14,487 bases of DNA, from NCBI GenBank assembly GCA_021819635.1, contig JAKAQQ010000002.1, positions 1 to 14,487 on the forward strand, in the 5' to 3' direction. Origin of the DNA: Pseudomonadota bacterium. Its GTDB lineage: Bacteria > Pseudomonadota > Gammaproteobacteria > JAKAQQ01. Position numbers and translations under genes: made by a program. The notes under the pieces are model-generated. The model had not been told where the DNA came from. It did no database searches and was given only the letters and a program-made list of their open reading frames with translations. This document shows, in pieces, positions 1 through 5,566 of the stretch (position 1 is the first letter of the stretch; every line of letters begins with the position of its first letter).

Positions 1-108
1 TCATACGGTCAAAACGTCACCGGGGGCAACTTCTTTATTGGAGGTGGAGGTGGAACTCCAGTCTCTGGAACGGCCGGAGTGACGTACACGTGGATCAAGC
101 CATTGTGA
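1..108 (+). CDS. C-terminal fragment of an unidentified protein (5' end outside window)
   Basis: Frame 1 is open from the first base to a TGA at 106-108 and encodes 35 residues, ending ...TYTWIKPL. The fragment is rich in Gly, Thr and Val, with a run of five glycines near the middle. It looks like the end of a beta-rich surface or secreted protein, but that is only an impression. The two other plus frames give less protein-like translations. Base composition is near 50% GC, unlike the ~70% GC transfer genes further right. I do not recognise the family. Confidence 0.35.
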   Translation, partial: SYGQNVTGGNFFIGGGGGTPVSGTAGVTYTWIKPL

Positions 109-170
109 TGGCTCTTGGCACAGATACCACTCGTGGAAGACTGAACATGCCTAAGGTCATATCAGGAGTG

Positions 171-182
171 CTCTCTCTCTCT
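171..182 (+). repeat. (CT)6 dinucleotide repeat at a frame break
   Basis: Six tandem CT units lie between the ATG at 147 and the open frame that continues to 403. As written, the frame from ATG 147 ends at 275. Removing one CT unit joins ATG 147 to the downstream membrane-protein frame and gives a continuous frame of about 84 codons. Short dinucleotide tracts are known sites of slipped-strand mutation, so this could be a decayed gene, a phase-variable switch or a sequencing error. Confidence 0.5.
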
Positions 183-211
183 GTTTCTGGTTCTCGTCCT
201 CATTTCTCTGG

Positions 212-403
212 ATGTACTTTGACGCTCACGAGCCGACAGTCCCCGATCCGCGAAATGGAAGGACCTACCCTTTGAATACGCATGGGTCAGTTGTATATCT
301 CACTTCTGCAGAGCACTACGCTCTGTATGGTTTGATGTGTGCTGGTGCAGCTCTATTCGTGTTGACCGTAGTGCTTCATCTCATAGAGAACAAGCAATTG
401 TAG
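212..403 (+). CDS. Small membrane protein (63 aa), probably a frameshifted 3' part of an ~84-aa gene
   Basis: The 63 codons encode a polar start (MYFDAHEPTVPDPRNG), a YPLNTHGSVVYLT stretch and one clear transmembrane helix at about residues 38-56 (LMCAGAALFVLTVVLH), followed by a short charged tail ending at TAG 401-403. The sequence looks like a real protein but I do not recognise the family. The ATG at 212 has no Shine-Dalgarno sequence. A better start is the ATG at 147, preceded by GGAAG at a reasonable distance, but that frame is separated by the (CT)6 tract at 171-182. Between the tract and 212 the downstream frame stays open and reads hydrophobic and aromatic residues (CFWFSSSFLW), consistent with a lost N-terminal membrane segment. 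Codon use and ~50% GC set it apart from the transfer genes. Confidence 0.45.
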   Translation: MYFDAHEPTVPDPRNGRTYPLNTHGSVVYLTSAEHYALYGLMCAGAALFVLTVVLHLIENKQL

Positions 404-589
404 AGGATGACGGCGATCTACAATGCGGACGACGAGCTGGGAGTTAAACTCGAATCTGGTGTATGGCCGAATGGCGCTCGGTTAAGCCCTCTGCTTCTGC
501 GGGTGTCCGTGCAACTTGATGTTTTGGCGTGCTTTCTGGCGGGTCGTGGTGGGCCTCGGAACGAGTGCCATTCAAGCCAGCAATCAATC

Positions 590-849
590 ACACCGCAGAC
601 GACCCAGGGGTTCGTCCGGGTGGCACGGGAGCGGACCGGGATCGAAGGCGGTGGCTATCGCCGCACACGTCTCGGCGCGCTCATCCACCGCGTCGAGGTG
701 GCTGGCCACGAGGTCCGCATCATCGGCGCGAGAGCCATCTGCTTCAGACGCTTGCCGAGGTGGGCAGCGTCAAGGCAGCTGCGCACGGCGCCCGTAGTTC
801 CGTGCTCAAGTGGCGGAGAGGGTGGGATTCGAACCCACGTGGCGTTTGA
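590..849 (+). pseudogene. Relic of a large serine recombinase C-terminus, frameshifted
   Basis: The frame at about 593-730 reads FVRVARERTGIEGGGYRR, followed by an ALIHRVEVAGHEVRIIG segment. The +1 frame then continues ESHLLQTLAEVGSVKAAAHG and ends SSVLKWR, with a stop at 847-849. Together these match my recollection of the C-terminal end of large serine recombinases of alphaproteobacterial type (GGYRRDHLRALAQRVEV..., EVRIMGSK..LLRTL, FVPKWR). Joining them needs a one-base insertion near 728-731. No resolvase catalytic domain or zinc ribbon is visible upstream, so this is a 3' remnant. It converges on the tRNA-Ser gene and its last codons overlap the tRNA 3' end, as expected for an element once integrated there. 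Recognition is by eye, without alignment. Confidence 0.45.
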
Positions 850-901
850 CCGCCCATCCGATTTCGAGTCGGCGCCGTTATGACCGCTTCGGTACCTCTC
901 C
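811..901 (-). tRNA. tRNA-Ser (anticodon CGA)
   Basis: A complete class II tRNA folds on the minus strand. The acceptor GGAGAGG (901-895) pairs perfectly with CCTCTCC, followed by G73 and an encoded CCA (813-811). The D region follows, then an anticodon stem-loop with loop CTCGAAA, giving anticodon CGA for UCG codons. A long variable arm has a GGCG/CGCC stem, typical of tRNA-Ser. The T arm is GTGGG-TTCGAAT-CCCAC. The gene starts 19 bases after the trbI stop on the same strand. Its 3' end faces the recombinase relic, so tRNA 3' ends being common integration sites may matter here. I saw no second copy of the tRNA 3' end in the window. Confidence 0.93.
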
Positions 902-917
902 GTCGCCCTCGCCCGTG

Positions 918-923
918 ATTTTA
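918..923 (-). promoter_or_regulatory. Possible extended -10 promoter element for tRNA-Ser
   Basis: The minus strand reads TGGTAAAAT, an extended -10 (TGN plus TAAAAT) placed 16 bases before the mature tRNA 5' end. The trbI TAA stop lies inside this hexamer. No good -35 box is visible at the usual distance (the best hexamer is ACAAGC). If real, the tRNA keeps its own promoter at the very end of trbI instead of relying only on read-through from the transfer operon. Confidence 0.3.
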
Positions 924-2117
924 CCATCCGCTCCCCTTCCGCTTGTGGTGTCCACCCGGGGGGGCAGGAGAGGGGAAGCGGATCGTCCGGGCAACCAGGA
1001 CGTCAAAGCGCGTCCCGCGCCGGATGATGATGGTGGGCGGGAGATTCTGGTCCCGGGCGAGAAGCGCCTGGGTTGTCTGGTCGAGGGCCTCCCCCGCCAC
1101 GGTTCCCGCGACCAGTGGCGCCCCGGACGGGAGAACCAGGACCTGGTTCGTGTTCCCGGGAAGGGCGGCCCCGAGTCCCGCGATGAGGAACGAGGAGCCG
1201 AACATGCGCCAGAAATGCGTGCGCACGAGGTCGTGGAGCCCCGCTCCGCCGCGGTTGCCCGCGGCTTCCATCCCCGGGAGACGAACGGTCGCCCCGTCGG
1301 GGGTTTCGATGCGTCCAAAGCTCACGAAGATGCGCCGTTGGCCGGCCCGGACCGTTTCGCCGTAGCGCCCGACGAGGACGGATCCCGGGGGGATGAGGAG
1401 CGTGCGCTCGTGCACGCTGCCGTAGACCGCACGGCTCGTCCGCGCCTCGACGAGGCCCGGGAGGTCGCTCACGAGACGCGTGAGAAGGACGGCGGGAATG
1501 ACGGTCCCGGGGAGAAGCACGTGACCGTGGGGCGGTGGACGGTAACGCACCCCGCGCGCACTCAAGCGTCGCGCGTCCTCTTGCCTGGCTTGCGGGGGCA
1601 AAGCAAGGGCATTTCCTGTCGGCCAGAGGCCCGCCGGACGAGGAATCGGGAGGGGGGAAAGTGCTCCCGTTCCCCCGCCGACAGGCTCGTGCCTCCCCCC
1701 CCCGAAGGAGGCGCCGGTGGGGGCAAACGGGGTGCCCGCCCCAAAGGCGAGGATCGGTGCCGCCCGCGCTTGGGCCCGCACGCCGGGAAGCGCCCGCCGC
1801 CGCCCGTGTCTCGCCGTCTCCCGTCTTCGGTGCATGTCCCGAGGCGGGGACGGTACCTTTCGTGGACGTGGGACAGGTGGGGGCGTGCGCCGGGTGGCAA
1901 GGGGGCGTTCGAGGCGGCGGAGAAGGCCCTTGACCGAGGGGCGGGCGAGTCCGTGGAGGACGGAGCGCGCCCGCGCCGTGTGTCTCCCGCGCACCACCCG
2001 ACCGAGGCCCCCTTCGGCGAGCGTCGCCACAACGAGAGCAAGGAGCACGAGGGCAAGCGCCCACCAGTGCAGGCGGCGGCTCACCGGGGGGCGCGGATCG
2101 TCTTCCGGGAGGTTCAT
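921..2117 (-). CDS. trbI: TrbI/VirB10-like envelope-spanning channel protein
   Basis: This 398-residue protein has a short cytoplasmic N-terminus, one transmembrane helix (about 17-34, WWALALVLLALVVATLAEG), a long Arg/Pro-rich periplasmic linker (40-190) and a VirB10-type C-terminal beta-barrel domain (about 200-385). The domain carries the family signatures LLPGTVIPAVLLT, VSDLPGLVEA, ERTLLIPPGSVLVGRY, SFGRIETPDGATV and a hydrophobic antenna-like segment after FGSSFLIAGLG. In the family this protein links the inner and outer membranes and forms the outer-membrane pore with TrbG/VirB9. The ATG overlaps the trbG stop as ATGA. The linker is unusually Arg-rich. The last ~15 residues (PAPPGGHHKRKGSGW) look like an unconserved tail running towards the tRNA. 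Length is in the usual range. Confidence 0.9.
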   Translation of the reverse strand: MNLPEDDPRPPVSRRLHWWALALVLLALVVATLAEGGLGRVVRGRHTARARSVLHGLARPSVKGLLRRLERPLATRRTPPPVPRPRKVPSPPRDMHRRRETARHGRRRALPGVRAQARAAPILAFGAGTPFAPTGASFGGGRHEPVGGGTGALSPLPIPRPAGLWPTGNALALPPQARQEDARRLSARGVRYRPPPHGHVLLPGTVIPAVLLTRLVSDLPGLVEARTSRAVYGSVHERTLLIPPGSVLVGRYGETVRAGQRRIFVSFGRIETPDGATVRLPGMEAAGNRGGAGLHDLVRTHFWRMFGSSFLIAGLGAALPGNTNQVLVLPSGAPLVAGTVAGEALDQTTQALLARDQNLPPTIIIRRGTRFDVLVARTIRFPSPAPPGGHHKRKGSGW

Positions 2118-2857
2118 GGCCGGCGCCGCACCCGCACGCGGCGCCGGCCGAGAACGAGCACGGCGCGTCGGAAGAGTCCCGGATAGACGATCGTCCGTCC
2201 GGCGACGGTGTAGTTGACGAGAACCGCCCGGCCGTGCGTGATGAGAAAGAGCGCCGGAAGTGTGGCCGCGTGCCGGTGGAAGACAAAGTAGGTCCGTCGT
2301 CCAAGGGCGTAGACTTCACGCGGGCGCCAGCGGGCCCGACCGCGGATCACGAACCGTGTGTCGACACGCGGAGGCCGCGGGCGTGCGGCGGGAGGAGCCG
2401 GCGGGGGGGCCGGGTGATGGAACACCACGAGGGGGCGTGGTGTCCGCCAGCGTACCTCCTGGTCCCAGCGGGCACCTCGAGAAACGCTTCTCAGGAGGAG
2501 TTCGTAGCGGCGTTTGTTGGTGACCAGCGTCGCCGAAGTGAAGAGCCCCGCCCGCACGGGCTTGACGAAAATGTCGTCGGCGTCGCGGGCGACGATCCAG
2601 CGTACGGTGTCTCCGAGCGCGAAGGTGAGCGGGCGTTCCCCCGGAGCGAGGGCGATGTCGGTGACGGCACCGGCGAGGGCGCGGACCGTGTAGATCCGGT
2701 CGGGGCGGTAGCGGTAGACGGCAACCCGCGCTCCTGCGGCCGCCGCCCCCGACGTGCCGCGCCCGTGCGCGGACGCGGGCGCGAGGAGGACGCACAGAAG
2801 AAGAAGGGCTCCGCGGCCCGCTTCAGAGCGTCTTCTCGAGCGTGAAATTGGTGACAT
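2114..2857 (-). CDS. trbG: TrbG/VirB9-like outer-membrane core protein
   Basis: This 247-residue protein begins with a signal peptide: a basic n-region (SRSRRRSEAGR), a Leu-rich core and a likely cleavage after ASA at residue 30. The VirB9 N-terminal domain follows, with YRPDRIYTVRALAG.VTDIALAPGE at about 50-74 and a FVKPVRAGLFTSATLVTNKRRYELLL block at 97-122. A proline-rich linker (149-166) leads to the C-terminal domain that contacts VirB10 (IRGRARWRP, LPALFLITHGRAVLVNYTV). It should sit in the periplasm and outer membrane as part of the core complex with TrbI. ATG 2857 overlaps the trbF end by 35 bases and is the start that yields a full signal peptide. The gene ends with an ATGA overlap into trbI. 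The closing residues are a run of Arg and Val. Confidence 0.88.
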   Translation of the reverse strand: MSPISRSRRRSEAGRGALLLLCVLLAPASAHGRGTSGAAAAGARVAVYRYRPDRIYTVRALAGAVTDIALAPGERPLTFALGDTVRWIVARDADDIFVKPVRAGLFTSATLVTNKRRYELLLRSVSRGARWDQEVRWRTPRPLVVFHHPAPPPAPPAARPRPPRVDTRFVIRGRARWRPREVYALGRRTYFVFHRHAATLPALFLITHGRAVLVNYTVAGRTIVYPGLFRRAVLVLGRRRVRVRRRP

Positions 2858-3497
2858 AGAGACCGAGAGGATCGAGCAGAAGCGTGCGCCGGTGCCGCGG
2901 GCGGGCGAGCGCGTAGTTGAGCGTGAGGAGCCAGCCCGCGCGGTGCGCCCGGCCCGTGCCGTCCGGGCGGGTGACCGTCTTCAGGCGGAGAATGGCGACC
3001 CGATGGGGGAGGAGCGTGAGCGCGCGAAGACGGACCGCACGAACGAGCGCGGGATCCTTGGCCAGACGTGTGAGCGGGGCGGTGCGCACGGCCCAGGCCC
3101 GGAATTCTCCGACCGCGGCCCCCCGCGCGAGGCGGTAGTCCCGGGTGAGGTCCCGGGTTGTGAGACCGGCGTCGAGCGTAAGGAGGCGGACCGCCCAGCG
3201 GGCGAGAAAGTAGCGAAGCACCACCGCGCGGACACGGCGCGCGGGACGGGCCGGGATGAGGGTCGTGCGCCCGGACGGGCGGGCCACGACAACGTAGGGC
3301 CGGTACCGCACCGTGGGCGGGCGTGCCAAGGCCGACCAGGCGAGAAACACGAGCGCAAGCGCCTGCACGAGGGTGAGGACGAAAAGCCGGTTGCGGGTGA
3401 CGAGAACGGCCCCGTACCGCTCGAAGTGGCGGGCGGCCACTTCCGGACCGAGGCGAGCGTGCGGGGGGCTCGGCGGGGGGGCGGGCGGGGCGGTCAC
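2823..3497 (-). CDS. trbF: TrbF/VirB8-like inner-membrane assembly protein
   Basis: This 224-residue protein has a proline-rich cytoplasmic start, one transmembrane helix at 38-57 (LFVLTLVQALALVFLAWSAL) and a periplasmic domain. It matches the TrbF/VirB8 architecture and length, with RERYG-like motif HFERYGAVLVTRN just before the helix, RYFLARWAVRLLTLDAGLTTRD in the middle and a GWLLTLNYALARPR...DPLGLYVTNFTL ending typical of TrbF. VirB8 proteins nucleate channel assembly at the inner membrane. The start is GTG, overlapping the stop of the preceding 57-residue ORF as GTGA, which suggests translational coupling. Its end overlaps trbG by 35 bases. Confidence 0.87.
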   Translation of the reverse strand: MTAPPAPPPSPPHARLGPEVAARHFERYGAVLVTRNRLFVLTLVQALALVFLAWSALARPPTVRYRPYVVVARPSGRTTLIPARPARRVRAVVLRYFLARWAVRLLTLDAGLTTRDLTRDYRLARGAAVGEFRAWAVRTAPLTRLAKDPALVRAVRLRALTLLPHRVAILRLKTVTRPDGTGRAHRAGWLLTLNYALARPRHRRTLLLDPLGLYVTNFTLEKTL

Positions 3498-3667
3498 AGA
3501 CGGAGAAAACCGAGAAGGAGAAGTCGGAAGAGGTAGGTCACGGTGGCCCCCCCTCCAAGAAGGACGGCGAGAGGACGGGCCCGCCAGCGGCGACGGAGTT
3601 CTCTTCCGAACGTGCGTGCCACGAGCGGGAGGCGCCCGTCCGGTCGCGGGTCCGGGGACGCGCTCAC
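3494..3667 (-). CDS. Small single-pass membrane protein between trbL and trbF (57 aa)
   Basis: A GTG start four bases after the trbL stop opens a 57-residue frame ending in GTGA overlap with trbF. The protein has a basic N-terminal half (TFGRELRRRWRARP) and one hydrophobic helix at about 32-56 (LAVLLGGGATVTYLFRLLLLGFLRL), so a cytoplasmic N-terminus is predicted by the positive-inside rule. Tight packing in the operon argues that it is real. The known Trb clusters I can recall have no gene at this spot; trbK, a small entry-exclusion lipoprotein, normally lies between trbJ and trbL, and this protein has no lipobox. I do not recognise it. A role as a small inner-membrane accessory of the channel is inference. 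Confidence 0.6.
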   Translation of the reverse strand: MSASPDPRPDGRLPLVARTFGRELRRRWRARPLAVLLGGGATVTYLFRLLLLGFLRL

Positions 3668-3671
3668 GGGT

Positions 3672-4754
3672 TCAGCCCGCCAGCCAGGCGGCGGCGCTTC
3701 CCGCGAGGCGCGCTCCTCCGCTCCACACGCCCTGGCCGCTCGACCCCCTCCCCGAGAGGAGGTGTTGGACGATCGAGGGGATCTGGCGCAACAGGAGGAG
3801 GATGAAGCCCACGGCGAGGAGCACGGCGCAGTCGTAGAGAAGGAGCGAAAGCGGCGCGACGAGCGCTTGGACCGGGCCGTGGCCGTGGACAAGATTGCGG
3901 CGCCCCATGACCACGGTTTCGTGGAGCGCAAAGGTGAGCACGGGGACGATGAGAGCGACGGTGACCGCGGCGACGATTTTGTAGAAGCCGACTCCGAAGA
4001 GGAAACGGAACCACCCGTGGGCCAGCTCGGCGAGGTACGGCACGAGCAGACAGACGATCAGAAGAGGTCCAAGCGCGACCGCGACGGCCGTCAGCGCCTC
4101 TGCCATGAAGTAGACACCGAGGAAGCCGAGCCAGGCCACGAGGATCGCGGCGAGCGCAAGGCCGACGAGAAGCGAACCTAGGAGGACCACCCAAAGCGCC
4201 GCCGCAGTCCGGCGGAGGTTCCAGCCGAGGGCGGGGAGATGACGCAGCGGGAGCGCGCGCCAAAGCTCCGCGACGGCGTGGAGAAAAGCCCGTGAAGCCA
4301 CGCGCACGGGCGCAAGCGCGAGGCCGCTGCCGTGGGCGTGGGTGGCAAGGAGCGTGTCGGCCACCGTGTCGAAGCCGGCGTTGAGGGCGTGGAGGAGCGG
4401 ACCGTAATCGTGGAGCACCCAGGCGACGAGTCCCCAGAGGAGAACGAAGCGGACCGCCGACGCCACCGTGGCCTCGAGGCTCGCGGGATGGAGGGCGATC
4501 GCCAGTCCGCCGAGTACCAGCATGAGGGAGGTGAGGAGGTAGAAAAGCGGGTGGGCCCCTCCCAGGACGAGCCGCCGCATCCGCCGCGCGAGACGGAAGC
4601 CGGTCGCCCCCGTGGTACGGATCAGTCCCGAGAGGAGACGCGGGAGACCGACGGCGAGGTGCAAGCCTCCTCCGGGAGGGAGTGTCGGGGCGCGAACGGC
4701 GGCGGCGTGGGGCCGCAGACCGAGCACGAAGGCGGCGGCAAGGACGGCGCTCAT
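3672..4754 (-). CDS. trbL: TrbL/VirB6-like polytopic inner-membrane channel protein
   Basis: This 360-residue protein opens with a signal-like hydrophobic segment (MSAVLAAAFVLGLRP) and then has about six or seven transmembrane helices. These include YLLTSLMLVLGGLAIAL, VRFVLLWGLVAWVLHDYG, LWVVLLGSLLVGLALAAILV, LGFLGVYFMAEALTAVAVALGPLLIVCLL, a segment around FGVGFYKIVAAVTVALI and LLLYDCAVLLAVGFILLLL. The central AEALTAVAVALGPLLI block is the TrbL/VirB6 signature. VirB6 proteins form part of the inner-membrane DNA translocation path. The start is ATG 4754, in ATGA overlap with the trbJ stop. The C-terminus is short; many TrbL proteins carry a longer cytoplasmic tail. Confidence 0.88.
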   Translation of the reverse strand: MSAVLAAAFVLGLRPHAAAVRAPTLPPGGGLHLAVGLPRLLSGLIRTTGATGFRLARRMRRLVLGGAHPLFYLLTSLMLVLGGLAIALHPASLEATVASAVRFVLLWGLVAWVLHDYGPLLHALNAGFDTVADTLLATHAHGSGLALAPVRVASRAFLHAVAELWRALPLRHLPALGWNLRRTAAALWVVLLGSLLVGLALAAILVAWLGFLGVYFMAEALTAVAVALGPLLIVCLLVPYLAELAHGWFRFLFGVGFYKIVAAVTVALIVPVLTFALHETVVMGRRNLVHGHGPVQALVAPLSLLLYDCAVLLAVGFILLLLRQIPSIVQHLLSGRGSSGQGVWSGGARLAGSAAAWLAG

Positions 4755-5566
4755 CGCCGAGACGCGCGGGCGGGGGGGCTCAGCCCGAGGCGTCGCGCAA
4801 GGGCGGCGTCGCGGGTGGCGGCGAGAAGGTGCCCGAGAAGGGCACGGTCGCGGCGCTCGAGACCGCGGTAGCGGGCGAGGAGCGCCCGGTCGAGGGCGGC
4901 GTGATGGCTGCGCGCGCGTGCGCGCCGCTCGGCGTGATGCGCGAGGAGAGCGAGCTCCGCCGTATCGGACGCGTTCAGGCTGTCCATGTGATCGTTGAGG
5001 AGCTCGAGCTCCTGCTTCATTGAGCCCGAGACGGTGAGGCGCGACTCGAGCAGGCGAAGGTGCTGGTAATCGGTGGCGACCGAGGCCAGGAGATGACGGT
5101 CGAGGCGGGCGCTGTGTTCCGCCGCGTGCTCGCGGCGTCGCAAACCACGCCCGAGGGCCCGCTCGTAGCCGCTCCAGCTCATCCGCGCTCCGGCGAGGCG
5201 CCGGTTGATGGCAAGAAGGCGGCGGTAGGCCGCGTGGACCGAGCCCCTCGTGCGACGGAGGGTGGCCAGGAAACGGTCGTACGCCCGGATCTGACGCCCG
5301 AGAGCACGACGGCCCGCGAGCTCGGCGAGCGATTGCGCGGGGTACGACCGCCACTCGGCGAGGCGCGCCCGGAGCCCCCGTTCGAGGGTGAGGACCGCCT
5401 CCGCCTCGGCCTCAACCTGACGCATGGAGTTGAGGGCGGTCGTGGTGTTGCGCAGGAAGTTCATGGGATCGAACACGGTGCTTCCCGTGGCGAGCGCGTG
5501 GGCTCGGGGCGGGACGGCGAGGAGCGCGAGGGGGAGGATGAGAAGAAGGGCGCGGTTACGGTCCAC
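4751..5566 (-). CDS. trbJ: TrbJ/VirB5-like periplasmic pilus-associated protein
   Basis: This 271-residue protein starts with a signal peptide (NRALLLILPLALLAVPPRAHA, first 22 residues). It continues with the TrbJ hallmark VFDPMNFLRNTTTALNSMRQV and then a long, charged, mostly alpha-helical body with coiled-coil character. VirB5-type proteins sit at the pilus tip and help host-cell contact. The GTG at 5566 is the start that gives a clean signal peptide. It overlaps the trbE end by 11 bases, inside a 7-bp tandem repeat (GTCCACG twice, plus strand 5561-5574) that creates two closely spaced GTG codons. The gene ends in an ATGA overlap with trbL. Length is close to the family norm of about 250 residues. 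Confidence 0.85.
   Translation of the reverse strand: MDRNRALLLILPLALLAVPPRAHALATGSTVFDPMNFLRNTTTALNSMRQVEAEAEAVLTLERGLRARLAEWRSYPAQSLAELAGRRALGRQIRAYDRFLATLRRTRGSVHAAYRRLLAINRRLAGARMSWSGYERALGRGLRRREHAAEHSARLDRHLLASVATDYQHLRLLESRLTVSGSMKQELELLNDHMDSLNASDTAELALLAHHAERRARARSHHAALDRALLARYRGLERRDRALLGHLLAATRDAALARRLGLSPPARASRR

Noticed and set aside
783..805. Inverted repeat GCACGG/CCGTGC just beyond the tRNA 3' end
   Set aside because: A 6-bp stem with an 11-base loop and no T-run is expected by chance at this GC content and lies within the recombinase relic, so I do not call it a terminator.
407..883. Plus-strand open frame starting with ATG right after the small membrane protein
   Set aside because: Its first ~60 codons show no protein character I recognise. 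Only the part from about 593 matches a recombinase, and the end reads through the antisense of the tRNA (a common artefact). I kept only the recombinase relic.
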